DNA of 64,000 nucleotides from Pseudoxanthomonas sp. SE1 (GCF_029542205.1 NZ_CP113783.1:3835001-3899000), one strand, 5' to 3'. Counted from the stretch's first letter, positions 10,048-20,233 are shown. Numbers and translations: made by a program. Notes: generated by a model from the letters alone, not told the origin.

Positions 10048-10075
10048 GAGACATGCAGGTCATTCCACAGAACGC

Positions 10076-11353
10076 ATGCCGCCGATGATTCGGGACACCT
10101 CCGCCCAAGACCGAGTGCTCAGTTCCACCCAGGCCCGACCGGCATGGCGCCGTTGGGTGTGGCCTGCCGTTGGCGGCGCGCTGCTGCTGACGGGCATCGT
10201 GTTCGCCGCCCGCGGCTGGCTGGCGGGCACCACCTCCATCGACGGTGCGCGCCTGCGCATCGCCGAAGTCACCCGCGGCGACCTGGTGCGCGACATCGCC
10301 GCCGATGGCCGCGTGATCGCCGCCAACAGCCCCACGCTGTACGCCGTGGCCGGGGGCGTCGTGACGCTGAAGGTGGTCGCGGGCGACCAGGTGAAGCAGG
10401 GCCAGCCGCTGGCCGAGATCGACAGCCCCGAGCTGCGCAGCAAGCTGGCGCAGGAACAGACCACGCTGGCCGGCCTGGAAGCCGAAGCCAGCCGCGCCAC
10501 GCTGGATGCCAGCGTCACCCGCGCCAATGCGCAGAAGGCGCTGGACCAGGCCGAGATCGAGCGCCAGGCGGCCGAGCGGACCCTGCAGCGCTACGAGCGC
10601 GGCTTCGAAGGCGGCGCGGTGCCGCAGGTCGACGTGCTGGAGGCGCAGGACAACCTGCGCAAGGCCGAGATCGCACTGTCCCACGCGCGCAAGGACGCCG
10701 GCCTGCAGGGCCAGGGCGCCGGCCTGGATGCGCGCAACAAGCAGTTGCTGGCCCAACGCCAGCGGGCGGTGGTGACCGAAGTGCAGCGCCAGGTCGATGC
10801 ACTGACCCTGCGCGCGCCGTTCGATGGCCAGGTCGGCCAGATCCAGGCGGTGCAACGCTCCAACGTGGCGATCAATGCCCCGGTGCTGAGCGTGGTGGAC
10901 CTGTCGGTGTTCGAAGTCGAGATCAAGGTGCCGGAAAGCTTCGCCCGCGACCTCGCCATCGGCATGCCGGCCACGCTGACCAGCGCTGGCCAGCCGTATC
11001 CCGGCGAGATCTCCGCGGTGTCGCCGGAAGTGGTGAACGGCGAAGTCGTCACCCGCCTGCGCTTTTCCGACAAGCAGCCGCCCGGCCTGCGCCAGAACCA
11101 GCGCCTGTCCGCACGCATCCTGATGGAGACGCGCCGCAACGTGCTGATGGTCGAACGCGGGCCGTTCCTCGAACAGGACGGCGGCCGCCAGGCCTATGTC
11201 ATGGACGGCAACTCCGCCGTGCGCCGCCCGGTGCAGCTGGGCGTCAGCAGCCTGAGCAATGTTGAAGTGCTCAGCGGCCTGCAGCCCGGCGACAAGGTCG
11301 TCGTCTCCGGCAGCGACCTGTTCGGCGATGCCGAGCGTGTCTCGGTCAACTGA
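10076..11353 (+). CDS. Periplasmic adaptor (HlyD/MacA-type) of an ABC efflux system
   Basis: About 425 residues. One N-terminal membrane anchor (WPAVGGALLLTGIVFAA) is followed by a split lipoyl/barrel-sandwich domain, a coiled-coil hairpin (~120-245), and beta-barrel and membrane-proximal domains. Adaptors of this type bridge a MacB-like inner-membrane transporter to an outer-membrane channel. The frame is open from 10025, but the sigma-54 promoter at 10031-10047 makes starts before ~10058 unlikely. I chose the ATG at 10076; ATG 10085 is also possible, and neither has a strong ribosome site. It is the first gene of an operon with the ATPase and three permeases. No TolC-type outer-membrane gene is seen nearby. 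Confidence 0.9.
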   Translation: MPPMIRDTSAQDRVLSSTQARPAWRRWVWPAVGGALLLTGIVFAARGWLAGTTSIDGARLRIAEVTRGDLVRDIAADGRVIAANSPTLYAVAGGVVTLKVVAGDQVKQGQPLAEIDSPELRSKLAQEQTTLAGLEAEASRATLDASVTRANAQKALDQAEIERQAAERTLQRYERGFEGGAVPQVDVLEAQDNLRKAEIALSHARKDAGLQGQGAGLDARNKQLLAQRQRAVVTEVQRQVDALTLRAPFDGQVGQIQAVQRSNVAINAPVLSVVDLSVFEVEIKVPESFARDLAIGMPATLTSAGQPYPGEISAVSPEVVNGEVVTRLRFSDKQPPGLRQNQRLSARILMETRRNVLMVERGPFLEQDGGRQAYVMDGNSAVRRPVQLGVSSLSNVEVLSGLQPGDKVVVSGSDLFGDAERVSVN

Positions 11354-11424
11354 TCCGCATCACCCGCCTTCCCCACGCGTCCTCCCCCACGTCATCCACT
11401 CCGAACCCGAAGAAGGAACCCGCC

Positions 11425-12147
11425 ATGCTTGAGATGCGCCAAGTCGCCAAGGTCTACCGCACCGAACAGGTGGAAACGCACGCGCTGCGTTCGCTCGACC
11501 TGCATGTCCGCGAGGGCGAGTTCGTCGCGGTCACCGGCCCGTCGGGCTCGGGCAAGACCACCTTCCTCAACATCGCGGGCCTGCTGGAAACCTTCACCGG
11601 CGGGCAATTCCTGCTCGACGGCCAGGACGTCAGCGGCCTGGGCGATGACGCACGCTCGCGCCTGCGCAACCACAAGATCGGCTTCATCTTCCAGGGCTTC
11701 AACCTGATTCCCGATCTCAACCTGTTCGACAACGTCGATGTCCCGCTGCGCTACCGCGGCATGCCCGCGGCCGAGCGCAAGCAGCGCATCGAGGACGCCC
11801 TGGGCCGGGTCGGCCTGGGTTCGCGCATGAAGCACTATCCCGCCGAACTTTCCGGCGGCCAGCAACAGCGCACCGCGATCGCGCGCGCTCTGGCCGGCAG
11901 CCCGCGCCTGCTGCTGGCGGACGAACCCACCGGCAACCTGGACTCTCAGATGGCCCGCGGCGTGATGGAACTGCTGGAGGAGATCAACCGGCAGGGTACG
12001 ACCATCATCATGGTTACCCACGACCCTGAACTCGCCGCGCGCGCGCAGCGCAACGTGCACATCGTGGACGGCATGGCCACGGACCTGTCGGTGGAGCCCG
12101 CCCTGATCCGCGCGGCGCACGCCGCCGAAGCCAACGCCTCGGCCTGA
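11425..12147 (+). CDS. ABC transporter ATP-binding protein (MacB/LolD type)
   Basis: A 240-residue cytosolic nucleotide-binding subunit. It has Walker [10 protein letters not shown] (~residues 36-44), the signature LSGGQQQR, Walker [14 protein letters not shown], and an H-loop in MVTHDPE. The compact length and the sequence around the Q-loop ([12 protein letters not shown]) are typical of ATPases paired with MacB/FtsX-type permeases. A GAAGGA ribosome site lies just before the ATG. It follows the adaptor gene by 71 bases and precedes the first permease by 10, so it powers this efflux system, whose substrate is unknown. Confidence 0.95.
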   Translation: MLEMRQVAKVYRTEQVETHALRSLDLHVREGEFVAVTGPSGSGKTTFLNIAGLLETFTGGQFLLDGQDVSGLGDDARSRLRNHKIGFIFQGFNLIPDLNLFDNVDVPLRYRGMPAAERKQRIEDALGRVGLGSRMKHYPAELSGGQQQRTAIARALAGSPRLLLADEPTGNLDSQMARGVMELLEEINRQGTTIIMVTHDPELAARAQRNVHIVDGMATDLSVEPALIRAAHAAEANASA

Positions 12148-12157
12148 GGAGACCGCC

Positions 12158-13468
12158 ATGTTCGGTTACTACTTCACCCTCGCGCTGCGCAGCTTCAAAC
12201 GCAACAAGGCGCTGACGTTCCTGATGGTGCTCGCCATCGCGCTGGGCATCGGCGCCAGCATGACCACGCTGACCGTGTTCTACGTGCTCTCGGGCGATCC
12301 GATCCCACAGAAGAGCGACAAGCTCTTCTACCCGCGTCTCGATCCGCGCTCGATGAACGGCTTCACCCCCGGCGACGAGCCGGAAGACCAGTTCACCCGT
12401 TACGACGCCGAACGCCTGCTGCGCGACAAGAAGGGCGATCGCCAGGCCTTCATGACAGGCGGCGCGTCGTCGATCGAATCGGAAGATGGCAAGATCGAAC
12501 CGTTCCGCATCGAATCGCGGTACACCACCGCCGATTTCTTCCCGATGTTCGACGTGCCGTTCCGCTACGGCAACGGGTGGTCGGCGGCCGACGATGAATC
12601 GCGCGCGCGCGTTGCCGTGATCTCCAAGGCGCTCAACGAGAAGCTGTTCGGCGGCGCCAACAGCGTGGGGCGCGACATCAAGGCCTCCGGTGCGACGTTC
12701 CGCGTGATCGGCGTGCTCGACGAGTGGCGTCCCGCGCCGAAGTTCTACGACATGACGCAGGATCGCTTCACCGAAGTGGAGCAGTTGTTCGTGCCGTTCT
12801 GGACGGCGCTCAGCCTGAAGATGGGCACCCAGGGCAACATGAACTGCTGGGGCGACTCCAGCGGCGATGAAGAAGGCTCGCGCGGACCCAATGCCCCGTG
12901 TTCGTGGCTGCAGTACTGGGTGGAGCTGGGATCAGCGGAGAAGGTGAGCGCGTACAAGCAGTACCTGGCCAACTATTCCGATCAGCAGCGTGCGGCGGGC
13001 CGTTTCGAGCGCCCGAACAACGTAGACCTGCACAACGTGATGCAGTGGCTGGACAAGCAGGGTGCGGTGCCCGGCGATGTGCGCCTGCAGGTGTGGCTGG
13101 CGTTCGGCTTCCTCGCCGTCTGCCTGCTCAACACGGTCGGCCTGTTGCTGGCGAAATTCCTGGGCCGCGCATCGCAGATCGGCGTACGACGCGCATTGGG
13201 CGCTACGCGCAAGGCCATCTTCGCGCAATGCCTGGTCGAAGCCGGCACCGTCGGACTGGTCGGCGGTGTGCTCGGCCTCATCCTGGCGTGGCTGGGGCTG
13301 TGGGCCGTCCGTCACCAGCCGGCCGGCTACGCCGACCTGGCGCACATGGACGTGAAGATGCTGCTGGCCACCTTTGCGCTGGCCATCGTCGCCAGCCTGC
13401 TCGCCGGGATGCTGCCTGCCTGGCGCGCCATGCAGGTGACGCCCGCCATCCAGCTCAAGAGCCAGTGA
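12158..13468 (+). CDS. ABC efflux permease 1 (MacB-PCD/FtsX type)
   Basis: A 436-residue inner-membrane protein. It has one N-terminal transmembrane helix (~18-42), a large periplasmic MacB-PCD-like domain (~45-300), and three C-terminal helices (~315-425) with the FtsX block RASQIGVRRALGATR in the first cytoplasmic loop. It begins 10 bases after the ATPase stop behind a GAGGAG ribosome site. MacB-type permeases do not carry substrate through the membrane; they drive extrusion from the periplasm by mechanotransmission. A TGNMNCWGDSSGDEEG-like acidic insert with Cys residues in the periplasmic domain is unusual and might be a metal or disulfide site (inference). Confidence 0.9.
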   Translation: MFGYYFTLALRSFKRNKALTFLMVLAIALGIGASMTTLTVFYVLSGDPIPQKSDKLFYPRLDPRSMNGFTPGDEPEDQFTRYDAERLLRDKKGDRQAFMTGGASSIESEDGKIEPFRIESRYTTADFFPMFDVPFRYGNGWSAADDESRARVAVISKALNEKLFGGANSVGRDIKASGATFRVIGVLDEWRPAPKFYDMTQDRFTEVEQLFVPFWTALSLKMGTQGNMNCWGDSSGDEEGSRGPNAPCSWLQYWVELGSAEKVSAYKQYLANYSDQQRAAGRFERPNNVDLHNVMQWLDKQGAVPGDVRLQVWLAFGFLAVCLLNTVGLLLAKFLGRASQIGVRRALGATRKAIFAQCLVEAGTVGLVGGVLGLILAWLGLWAVRHQPAGYADLAHMDVKMLLATFALAIVASLLAGMLPAWRAMQVTPAIQLKSQ

Positions 13469-13491
13469 CCCATCCATCCAAGAGGCACGCC

Positions 13492-14715
13492 ATGGACATC
13501 CGCCCCATTCTTTCCACTCTGTCCCGCCACAAGACGGCCGCCGCGCTGATCGTGCTGGAAGTCGCGCTGTCGTGCGCCATCATCTGCAACGCCGTCTTCC
13601 TCATCACCCAGCGACTGGAGCGCATCGACCGCCCCACCGGCCTGGCCAACGAGGAGATCGTGCGCATCAGCATGGGCAACATCGGCGATAACCCCGAAGC
13701 CGATGCGCTGGTGAAACAGGACGTCGCCAGCCTGCGCGCGCTGCCGGGCGTGCAGGCCGCCGGCAGCATCAACCATGTGCCGTTCGACAACTCATCGTGG
13801 AACAGCTCCATCCAGCTAGCCCCCGAGCAGGAGCGCCCGAGCGCGCAGGCGAACGTCTATCTTGGCGATGCCGTCATCGACACGCTGGGACTGAAGCTGG
13901 CCGAAGGCCGCGATTTCACGCCCGACGAGTACGTCAACTGGACCGAGATCAACAAGCAGAACGCGAAGTACGTGATGCCGGCGGTGATCCTGAGCCGCGA
14001 ACTGGCCAACAAGCTGTTCCCCGGCGAGAGTGCGGTCGGCAAGAACATCTATGCCTGGAACACCGACAATGCGCCGCACAGGGTGGTCGGCGTGGTCGAT
14101 CGGCTGATCCGCACCAACGACAACGGCGGTCCGGCCGAAGGCGGCTTCAGCATGATCCTGCCTGCGAAGGACCTGACCATGGGCACCTTCGTGCTGCGCA
14201 CCACGCCCGAGCGCCGAACGGAAGTGCAGAAGGCGGCGATCGCCGCGCTGGAGAAGAACAGTTCGCGCCGGCTGATCCTGCGCGAGGGCACGTTCACCGA
14301 CATCATGAGCGACTACTACCGCGGCGACCGCGCGATGGCCTGGCTGCTGATCACCGTGATCATCTCGCTGCTGGTGGTGACCGCGTTGGGCATCGTCGGC
14401 CTGGCCAGCTTCTGGGTGCAGCAGCGTACCAAGCAGATCGGCATCCGCCGCGCGCTGGGCGCGACCAAGGGGCAGATCCTGCGCTACTTCCAGACCGAGA
14501 ACTTCCTGCTGGCGACCATCGGCATCGTGATCGGCATGATGCTCGCCTACGGCATCAACCAGTTGCTGATGGGCAAGTACGAACTGCCCCGCCTGCCGCT
14601 GCTGTACCTGCCGGTCGGTGCGGTGCTGCTGTGGCTGCTGGGCCAGATCGCCGTGTACGGGCCGGCGCGCAAGGCCGCGTCGGTGCCGCCAGCGGTGGCG
14701 ACGCGTACCGCCTGA
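13492..14715 (+). CDS. ABC efflux permease 2 (MacB-PCD/FtsX type)
   Basis: About 407 residues. The frame is open further upstream, but the ATG at 13492 has an AGAGG ribosome site and gives the normal layout: one N-terminal helix (~17-40), a periplasmic domain (~45-280), and three C-terminal helices with the FtsX block RTKQIGIRRALGATKGQI. It is related to permease 1 and lies 23 bases after it. Together they could form the heterodimeric membrane part with the shared ATPase. Confidence 0.9.
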   Translation: MDIRPILSTLSRHKTAAALIVLEVALSCAIICNAVFLITQRLERIDRPTGLANEEIVRISMGNIGDNPEADALVKQDVASLRALPGVQAAGSINHVPFDNSSWNSSIQLAPEQERPSAQANVYLGDAVIDTLGLKLAEGRDFTPDEYVNWTEINKQNAKYVMPAVILSRELANKLFPGESAVGKNIYAWNTDNAPHRVVGVVDRLIRTNDNGGPAEGGFSMILPAKDLTMGTFVLRTTPERRTEVQKAAIAALEKNSSRRLILREGTFTDIMSDYYRGDRAMAWLLITVIISLLVVTALGIVGLASFWVQQRTKQIGIRRALGATKGQILRYFQTENFLLATIGIVIGMMLAYGINQLLMGKYELPRLPLLYLPVGAVLLWLLGQIAVYGPARKAASVPPAVATRTA

Positions 14716-14740
14716 GGCTGCGCGGGCCCGCAGACCCGCC

Positions 14741-15958
14741 ATGGTCCGCTCCCGTCTGCTGATGCTCGGTCGACATCCATGGCTGAGCGTCCTGCTGGTG
14801 TCGGAGGTCGTGGCCTTGGTCGTGCTGGCAACCCTGGCATGGTCCGCATGGCGGACCATGCCTTCGCTGCCCTCGCTGCTGCCGGAGGACGAGATCACGG
14901 TCTTCCCCCGCCTGGACACCGCCGACAACACGCCGCTCCCATCGGCCGAGTTGCTGCGACGGGTCAAGGCCGTCCCGGGTGTACGTCATGCGGCGATCGG
15001 AAACCAGTCGCCCTACTCGCCCGACGTATCGTGGACGGCCCGCGTATGGACGGACGACGCACACGGCGGCGACGTGGTGGTTGCGACGTACTTTGGATCG
15101 GAGGCGATGCTGCAGACATTGGGACTTCGCGTTGTCGAAGGCCGGGACTTCATGCCCGTCGATTTCACGTCCTACACCGGCGACCAGACCCGCATGCACG
15201 CGACCGGCGCCCCGGCCATCATCAGCGCGAGCCTGGCCAAGCACCTGTCCCCCACCGCACCTGTCATCGGTCGACGTCTCTACATCCATGGCGACGCGCC
15301 GCTGACCGTCGTAGGCGTCGTCTCCGCACTGCCTGCGGCAACAAACGGATTCGCACAGAATCCAGAAGGCTTCTCCATCCTGCTGCCAACGGTGCCGGCG
15401 GACGCACGGCTTGGGCCTCTGCTGGTCCGCAGCGGGATCGGGAACCGTGTCCGCGTTGCCAGTGGCGTGGAGCAGGCATTGAGGACCTCCTTTCCGCGCG
15501 GGATCCTGGGCACGTCGCGATCCCTCGCCGCAGACCGCACCGCATCGCTGGACTCCCTGTATCCCGAGCGGCAGCGAGCACTGTGGACAGCGGCCGGCCT
15601 CTGCGCGCTGTGCCTGCTCGCGACCCTGCTGCTCGCGACCGACTGGATGGCGCGACACCACCGGCTGGAACTCAGCTTGCGCATGGCGTTCGGCGCACGC
15701 CGCAACCAGCTGGTACGGGAGTGGAGCCTGGAACTCGCGGCGGTGACCGGTCTGGGCGCGACCCTCGGCTGGCTCCTGCTGCACTCACCCGTGGCCGCGC
15801 GACTTGCCAGCGGCGCGCTCGCCGTCCACCCAGTCGAAACCGCATCGCTGGCGCTCGCTTGCGCGATCGTGCTTCCGGTCATCGCGACTTGGGCGGCGTC
15901 GCACGCGTTCAGCATCCCGCCGCACCTCGTCAGCCGCAGTCCTTCGGTTAGGCTATAG
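14741..15958 (+). CDS. ABC efflux permease 3, divergent FtsX-like paralog
   Basis: About 405 residues with the same layout as the two permeases before it: an N-terminal helix (~15-40), a periplasmic domain and three C-terminal helices. The FtsX block is degenerate (HHRLELSLRMAFGARRNQL in place of the usual IGIRRALGA). No ribosome site is obvious before ATG 14741; ATG 14762 is an alternative. It ends three bases before the response-regulator gene. A third permease is more than a standard adaptor/ATPase/permease system needs. It may have become a sensor or coupling partner for the adjacent two-component system, or it may simply be a diverging duplicate. Confidence 0.8.
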   Translation: MVRSRLLMLGRHPWLSVLLVSEVVALVVLATLAWSAWRTMPSLPSLLPEDEITVFPRLDTADNTPLPSAELLRRVKAVPGVRHAAIGNQSPYSPDVSWTARVWTDDAHGGDVVVATYFGSEAMLQTLGLRVVEGRDFMPVDFTSYTGDQTRMHATGAPAIISASLAKHLSPTAPVIGRRLYIHGDAPLTVVGVVSALPAATNGFAQNPEGFSILLPTVPADARLGPLLVRSGIGNRVRVASGVEQALRTSFPRGILGTSRSLAADRTASLDSLYPERQRALWTAAGLCALCLLATLLLATDWMARHHRLELSLRMAFGARRNQLVREWSLELAAVTGLGATLGWLLLHSPVAARLASGALAVHPVETASLALACAIVLPVIATWAASHAFSIPPHLVSRSPSVRL

Positions 15959-15961
15959 CGC

Positions 15962-17299
15962 ATGCCCACCATCCTCGTCATCGACGACAACCTGGCCGTC
16001 AGCACGGCACTGGAAGTCCTCTTCTCGCTGCACGACATCGACACGCTGCATGCCGAATCGCCGGAAGCAGGCCTGGCCCTGCTGCGCGAGCAAGCGGTCG
16101 ACCTGGTCATCCAGGACATGAACTTCACCGAGGACACCACGTCCGGCGTGGAAGGCGAGCAGCTGTTCACCGCAATCCGAGCGCAGTGGCCCGACCTTCC
16201 CGTGATCCTGCTCACGGCGTGGACGCATCTGGAAGCGGCGGTGAACCTGGTCAAGGCCGGCGCAACGGACTATCTGGCCAAACCCTGGGACGACCGCAAG
16301 CTGCTGGCGACCGTCAACACGCTGCTGGAACTCGCTGAAACGCGCAATGAGCTCGATCGCCGCCGCAGCCGCGAACGCCGCAGCCGCGACCAGCTGTCCA
16401 GCAAGTACGATCTGCGCAACCTCGTGTTCGAAGATCCTGCGAGCGAACGCGTCGTCGCACTCGCCTGCCAGGTGGCGCGTTCGGACTTGCCGGTGCTGAT
16501 CACCGGCCCGAATGGCGCGGGCAAGGAGAAGATCGCCGAGATCATCCAGGCCAACTCCAGCGTGAAGTCGGGCGCCTTCGTGACGCTCAACTGCGGCGCC
16601 CTGCCCTCCGAACTGATCGAAGCCGAATTGTTCGGTGCCGATGCCGGCGCCTACACCGGTGCCAACAAGGCGCGCGAGGGCAAGTTCGAGGCGGCCGATG
16701 GCGGCACGCTCTTCCTCGATGAGATCGGGAACCTACCGTTGACGGGCCAGATGAAACTGCTGCGCGTGCTGGAGACCGGGCGCTTCGAGCGCCTCGGCTC
16801 CAATCGCGAACGCCAGGTCACGGTGCGCGTGATCAGCGCTACCAACGCCGACCTGCCGACGATGATCCGCGAGGGCTCCTTTCGCGAGGATCTGTATTAC
16901 CGCCTCAACGCGATCGAACTCGCGCTGCCCCCCCTGGCCGAACGTCCCGGCGACATCCTGCCGCTGGCCGAGCGCTTCCGTCCCGCGGACAAGCCGCTGG
17001 GCGAAAGCGCCCGCGCCGCACTGCTCCGGCATGCTTGGCCGGGCAACGTGCGCGAACTACGCAACGTCATCCAGCGCGCCGGACTGTTGGCAATGGGTGA
17101 CCGCATCGAAGCGGCCGACCTCAACCTGCCCCGGCCTGCACCGGCACGCAGCACGGTCGTGGCGGAACCGGAGCGCGCCGACATCGAAGCCGCGCTCGCG
17201 CGTGCGGGAGGCATCATCGCCCAGGCCGCCGCCGATCTCGGCATGAGCCGGCAGGCGCTGTACCGGCGCATGGAACGCTTCGGCATCAAGACGCCATGA
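15962..17299 (+). CDS. NtrC-family sigma-54-dependent response regulator
   Basis: A 445-residue cytosolic activator. The receiver domain (1-~120) has the acidic pair D8/D9, phospho-acceptor D52, T85 and K107. The AAA+ domain (~145-370) has a slightly unusual Walker A (GPNGAGKE), the sigma-54 contact loop GAYTGA (a GAFTGA variant) and Walker B GGTLFLDEIGN. The C-terminal Fis-type helix-turn-helix includes AAADLGMSRQALYRRM. The GAYTGA loop predicts a sigma-54 promoter as target, and one lies in front of the adaptor gene of the same cluster. It is probably the direct activator of the efflux operon and autoregulated with it. Its stop overlaps the kinase start (ATGA). Confidence 0.95.
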   Translation: MPTILVIDDNLAVSTALEVLFSLHDIDTLHAESPEAGLALLREQAVDLVIQDMNFTEDTTSGVEGEQLFTAIRAQWPDLPVILLTAWTHLEAAVNLVKAGATDYLAKPWDDRKLLATVNTLLELAETRNELDRRRSRERRSRDQLSSKYDLRNLVFEDPASERVVALACQVARSDLPVLITGPNGAGKEKIAEIIQANSSVKSGAFVTLNCGALPSELIEAELFGADAGAYTGANKAREGKFEAADGGTLFLDEIGNLPLTGQMKLLRVLETGRFERLGSNRERQVTVRVISATNADLPTMIREGSFREDLYYRLNAIELALPPLAERPGDILPLAERFRPADKPLGESARAALLRHAWPGNVRELRNVIQRAGLLAMGDRIEAADLNLPRPAPARSTVVAEPERADIEAALARAGGIIAQAAADLGMSRQALYRRMERFGIKTP

Positions 17300-18624
17300 T
17301 CCGTCGCTCCCTCGCCGGCCGCGTGCTGTCCTGGCTGCTGCCCTTGCTGGCGCTGGCGCTGGTGCTGCCGGTCGCACTGTCGCACTGGTTCGGCGACGAC
17401 ATCATCGCGGTGCTGGTCTCGGCCATCGTGGTGCTGCCGCTGGCGATGTGGGCGATCCATCGCGGACTGCGCAGCACCTACTCGCTGTTCCGCGCGCTGG
17501 CCGGCAGCGTCAACAGCTATCGCGATGGCGAATACAACTTCGGCATCCATTGGCGCGGGAACGACGAGCTCGCCGAGCTGGTGCAGTCGCATGCCGCGCT
17601 GGGCGAGGTGTTGCGCGAACAGCGCCTGAGCCTGGTCCAGCGCGAACTGCTGCTGGACACCATGGTGCAGAACACGCCCGTGGCCATGCTGTTGATCGCG
17701 CCCGGCGGCGACGGCATCCGGCGGGTGATCTTCGCCAACGTGGCCGCGCGCAAACTGCTGCACAGCGGCTGGAAACTCGAAGGCCAGGACTACGACGCAC
17801 TGATCGGATCCGCACCGGTCGAGATGCGCGAAGCCCTCGCACGCGGTGGCGACAGTCTGTTCGCCATCGGCAGTGAGGAAGAGGACGGCGAGGAGCAGGT
17901 CTATCACCTGGCGCGCCGGAACTTCCGCCTGAATGGCCGGGCACACGAGTTGCTGCTGTTGCGTCTGTTGACCAGCGAACTGCGGCGACAGGAGGTGATG
18001 ACATGGAAGAAGGTCATCCGCGTGATCAGCCATGAACTCAACAACTCGCTGGCGCCCGTGGCTTCGCTCGCACACTCGGGTGCGGAGCTCGTGCGTCGCG
18101 GTCGTCACGACCGCCTCGAAGAAGTCTTCGGCACCATCGAGGAGCGTGCGCGCCACCTGGAAGGCTTCATCCGCGGCTATGCACGCTTCGCCAAGTTGCC
18201 TCAGCCGCAACTTCAGACGGTGCATTGGCGCGCCTTCTTCGAAGGGCTGCAACGGCAGATCGCTTTCGATCTCACGATGCCGGAGGCCGAGATCGATGGC
18301 CGCATCGATGTGGCGCAGCTCGAACAGGCGCTGCTCAACCTGCTGAAGAACGCGCACGAATCGGGCACCACTCCGGATGGCGTATCGGTCCGTGTTACGC
18401 GCCTTCCCGACTGGCTGCGCATCGAGGTGATGGATCGCGGCACCGGCATGAACGACGCCGTGCTGCAGAACGCGCTGGTGCCGTTCTATTCGACCAAGCG
18501 CAACGGCACCGGGCTGGGACTCGCGCTGACGCGCGAGATCATCGAAGCGCACGGGGGCCGGCTTTCGCTGCACAACCGCGATGGCGGCGGCCTGTGCGTG
18601 TCCATACAGCTGCCCGAAAATTGA
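17296..18624 (+). CDS. Sensor histidine kinase without a periplasmic domain
   Basis: A 442-residue inner-membrane kinase. Two transmembrane helices (~10-29 and ~35-54) are joined by only about six residues, so there is no extracytoplasmic sensor. A HAMP-like stretch and a PAS-like segment (~110-200) follow. The H-box is VISHELNNSLAP, the N-box NLLKNAHES, with DRGTGM and GTGLGLA in the ATP site. Kinases with this short loop often sense through or inside the membrane, as BceS does with its transporter. Here the partner could be the permeases in the same operon (inference). It pairs with the regulator it overlaps. Confidence 0.93.
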   Translation: MIRRSLAGRVLSWLLPLLALALVLPVALSHWFGDDIIAVLVSAIVVLPLAMWAIHRGLRSTYSLFRALAGSVNSYRDGEYNFGIHWRGNDELAELVQSHAALGEVLREQRLSLVQRELLLDTMVQNTPVAMLLIAPGGDGIRRVIFANVAARKLLHSGWKLEGQDYDALIGSAPVEMREALARGGDSLFAIGSEEEDGEEQVYHLARRNFRLNGRAHELLLLRLLTSELRRQEVMTWKKVIRVISHELNNSLAPVASLAHSGAELVRRGRHDRLEEVFGTIEERARHLEGFIRGYARFAKLPQPQLQTVHWRAFFEGLQRQIAFDLTMPEAEIDGRIDVAQLEQALLNLLKNAHESGTTPDGVSVRVTRLPDWLRIEVMDRGTGMNDAVLQNALVPFYSTKRNGTGLGLALTREIIEAHGGRLSLHNRDGGGLCVSIQLPEN

Positions 18625-18788
18625 TCTCTTCGGGAACAGGATATCGATGACATCCGCCTGCAACCGAAGCCGAAACCGTATGGCACCGACTCCCTCTCTC
18701 CCTCCGGGAGAGGGTAATGGGTGAGGGCGGGCCACCGCGATCCCGCTCAATGTACTTCCGCAAATGGCGGGCTTGAGCCCGCCCTACG
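18625..18788. repeat. Palindromic intergenic repeat after glmU
   Basis: This 164-base gap between convergent genes holds two hairpins: CCCTCTCC/GGGAGAGGG near 18691-18715, and GGCGGGCT-TG-AGCCCGCC at 18766-18783 followed by CTACG. The second is the same motif as the GTAGGG...CCCTAC elements inside the atp and lpdA-aceF operons. It starts directly after the glmU stop and may act as its terminator. Confidence 0.6.
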
Positions 18789-20156
18789 CTACTTCGGTTT
18801 CTTCACCGGTCGGTGCCAGCCTTCGATCGTCACCTGCCGTGCGCGTGCGACCGTCAACTGATCGGCGGGCGCGTTCTTCGAGATCACCGAGCCCGCACCG
18901 ATGGTCGCACCATCGGCCAGCGTCACCGGCGCGACCAGCGACGCGTTGGAGCCCACGAACACGCGGTCGCCGATGGTCGTCGTCGACTTGTTCACGCCGT
19001 CGTAGTTGCAGGTGATGGTGCCGGCGCCGATGTTCGTGCCGGTGCCGATGACCGTGTCGCCGAGATAGGTCAGGTGGTTGGCCTTGCTGCCCACGCCGAT
19101 GCGCGCGTTCTTCGTCTCGACGAAGTTGCCGACATGCACGCCGTCGGCGAGCACCGTGCCCGGACGCAGGCGCGCGTAGGGACCGATCAGCGCGGCGCCT
19201 TCGCTGGCCACGCCTTCCAGGTCGCAATGCGCGCGCACCTGCGTGCCAGCGCCGAGTTTCACGTCCTTCAGGCGCGTGAACGGGCCGATGACGACGCCGT
19301 CGCCCAGTTCCACCGTGCCCTCCAGGATCACGTCCACGTCGACATGCACGTCGCGCCCGACCGTCACCGTGCCGCGCTGGTCGAAGCGCGCCGGATCGAC
19401 CAGACGCGCGCCCTGCACGCACAGCGCACGCGCGGCGCGCAGCTGGTAGGCACGCTCGAGCTGCGACAGCTGCCAGGGATCGTTGGCGCCCTCGGCCTCG
19501 ATGGGCTCGCCGACGAGGACCATTTCCGCCGGGGTGAATTCCTCGGCCGCCATCGCGAAGACATCGGTCAGGTAGTACTCGCCCTGGGCGTTCTCGTTCG
19601 ACAGTCGTGCCAGCCAGCCCTTCAGCGCGCTGCCGTCGGCGGCGATGATGCCGGTATTGATGGTGCGGATGCGGCGCTGTTCGTCGTCGGCATCCTTGTG
19701 CTCGACGATCGCGGCCACGCGCCCTTCCTGGTCGCGCACGATGCGGCCGTAGCCGGTGGGATCGACCGGCTCGGCGACCAGCACGGCAAGGCGGCCTGGC
19801 GCGTCCAGCAGGCGTTGCAGCGTCTCGCTGCGTGTCAGCGGCACGTCACCGTACAACACCAGCACACGCGCGCCGTCCGGCACGTCCGGCATGGCCTGCG
19901 CCACCGCATGGCCCGTACCGAGCTGCTGCGCCTGGTGCGCCCAGTGCAGATCGGACTGATCGGCGAAGGCGGCCTGCACCTGGTCGCCGCCGTGGCCATG
20001 GACCACGTGCACCCCGGCCGGAGACAGCGCGCGTGCCGCGTCGATCACATGCGCGAGCATCGGCTGTCCCGCGATCGGCTGCAGCACCTTGGGCAGCGCG
20101 GACTTCATGCGCTTGCCTTCACCGGCGGCGAGGATGACGACGTGTAGTGGCTTCAT
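18789..20156 (-). CDS. glmU: Bifunctional GlmU: glucosamine-1-P acetyltransferase / UDP-GlcNAc pyrophosphorylase
   Basis: About 455 residues, cytosolic, making UDP-GlcNAc from glucosamine 1-phosphate, acetyl-CoA and UTP. The N-terminal uridylyltransferase domain opens with the [11 protein letters not shown] loop and carries LYGDVPL and NTGI. The C-terminal half is a left-handed beta-helix of hexapeptide repeats, ending with the acetyltransferase site. The frame extends to an ATG at 20168, but MKPLHVV at 20156 fits the family start and has a GGGAAA sequence before it. In E. coli glmU and glmS follow the atp operon directly. Here the order atp, glmU, glmS is kept but other genes lie between. 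Confidence 0.97.
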   Translation of the reverse strand: MKPLHVVILAAGEGKRMKSALPKVLQPIAGQPMLAHVIDAARALSPAGVHVVHGHGGDQVQAAFADQSDLHWAHQAQQLGTGHAVAQAMPDVPDGARVLVLYGDVPLTRSETLQRLLDAPGRLAVLVAEPVDPTGYGRIVRDQEGRVAAIVEHKDADDEQRRIRTINTGIIAADGSALKGWLARLSNENAQGEYYLTDVFAMAAEEFTPAEMVLVGEPIEAEGANDPWQLSQLERAYQLRAARALCVQGARLVDPARFDQRGTVTVGRDVHVDVDVILEGTVELGDGVVIGPFTRLKDVKLGAGTQVRAHCDLEGVASEGAALIGPYARLRPGTVLADGVHVGNFVETKNARIGVGSKANHLTYLGDTVIGTGTNIGAGTITCNYDGVNKSTTTIGDRVFVGSNASLVAPVTLADGATIGAGSVISKNAPADQLTVARARQVTIEGWHRPVKKPK

Positions 20157-20233
20157 GTGGTTTCCCATTACGATGACGGCGGCCTTCGACCTGGTGCGAT
20201 GGTATCAATTCAGTCCGTCACAAGACCCTGCCC

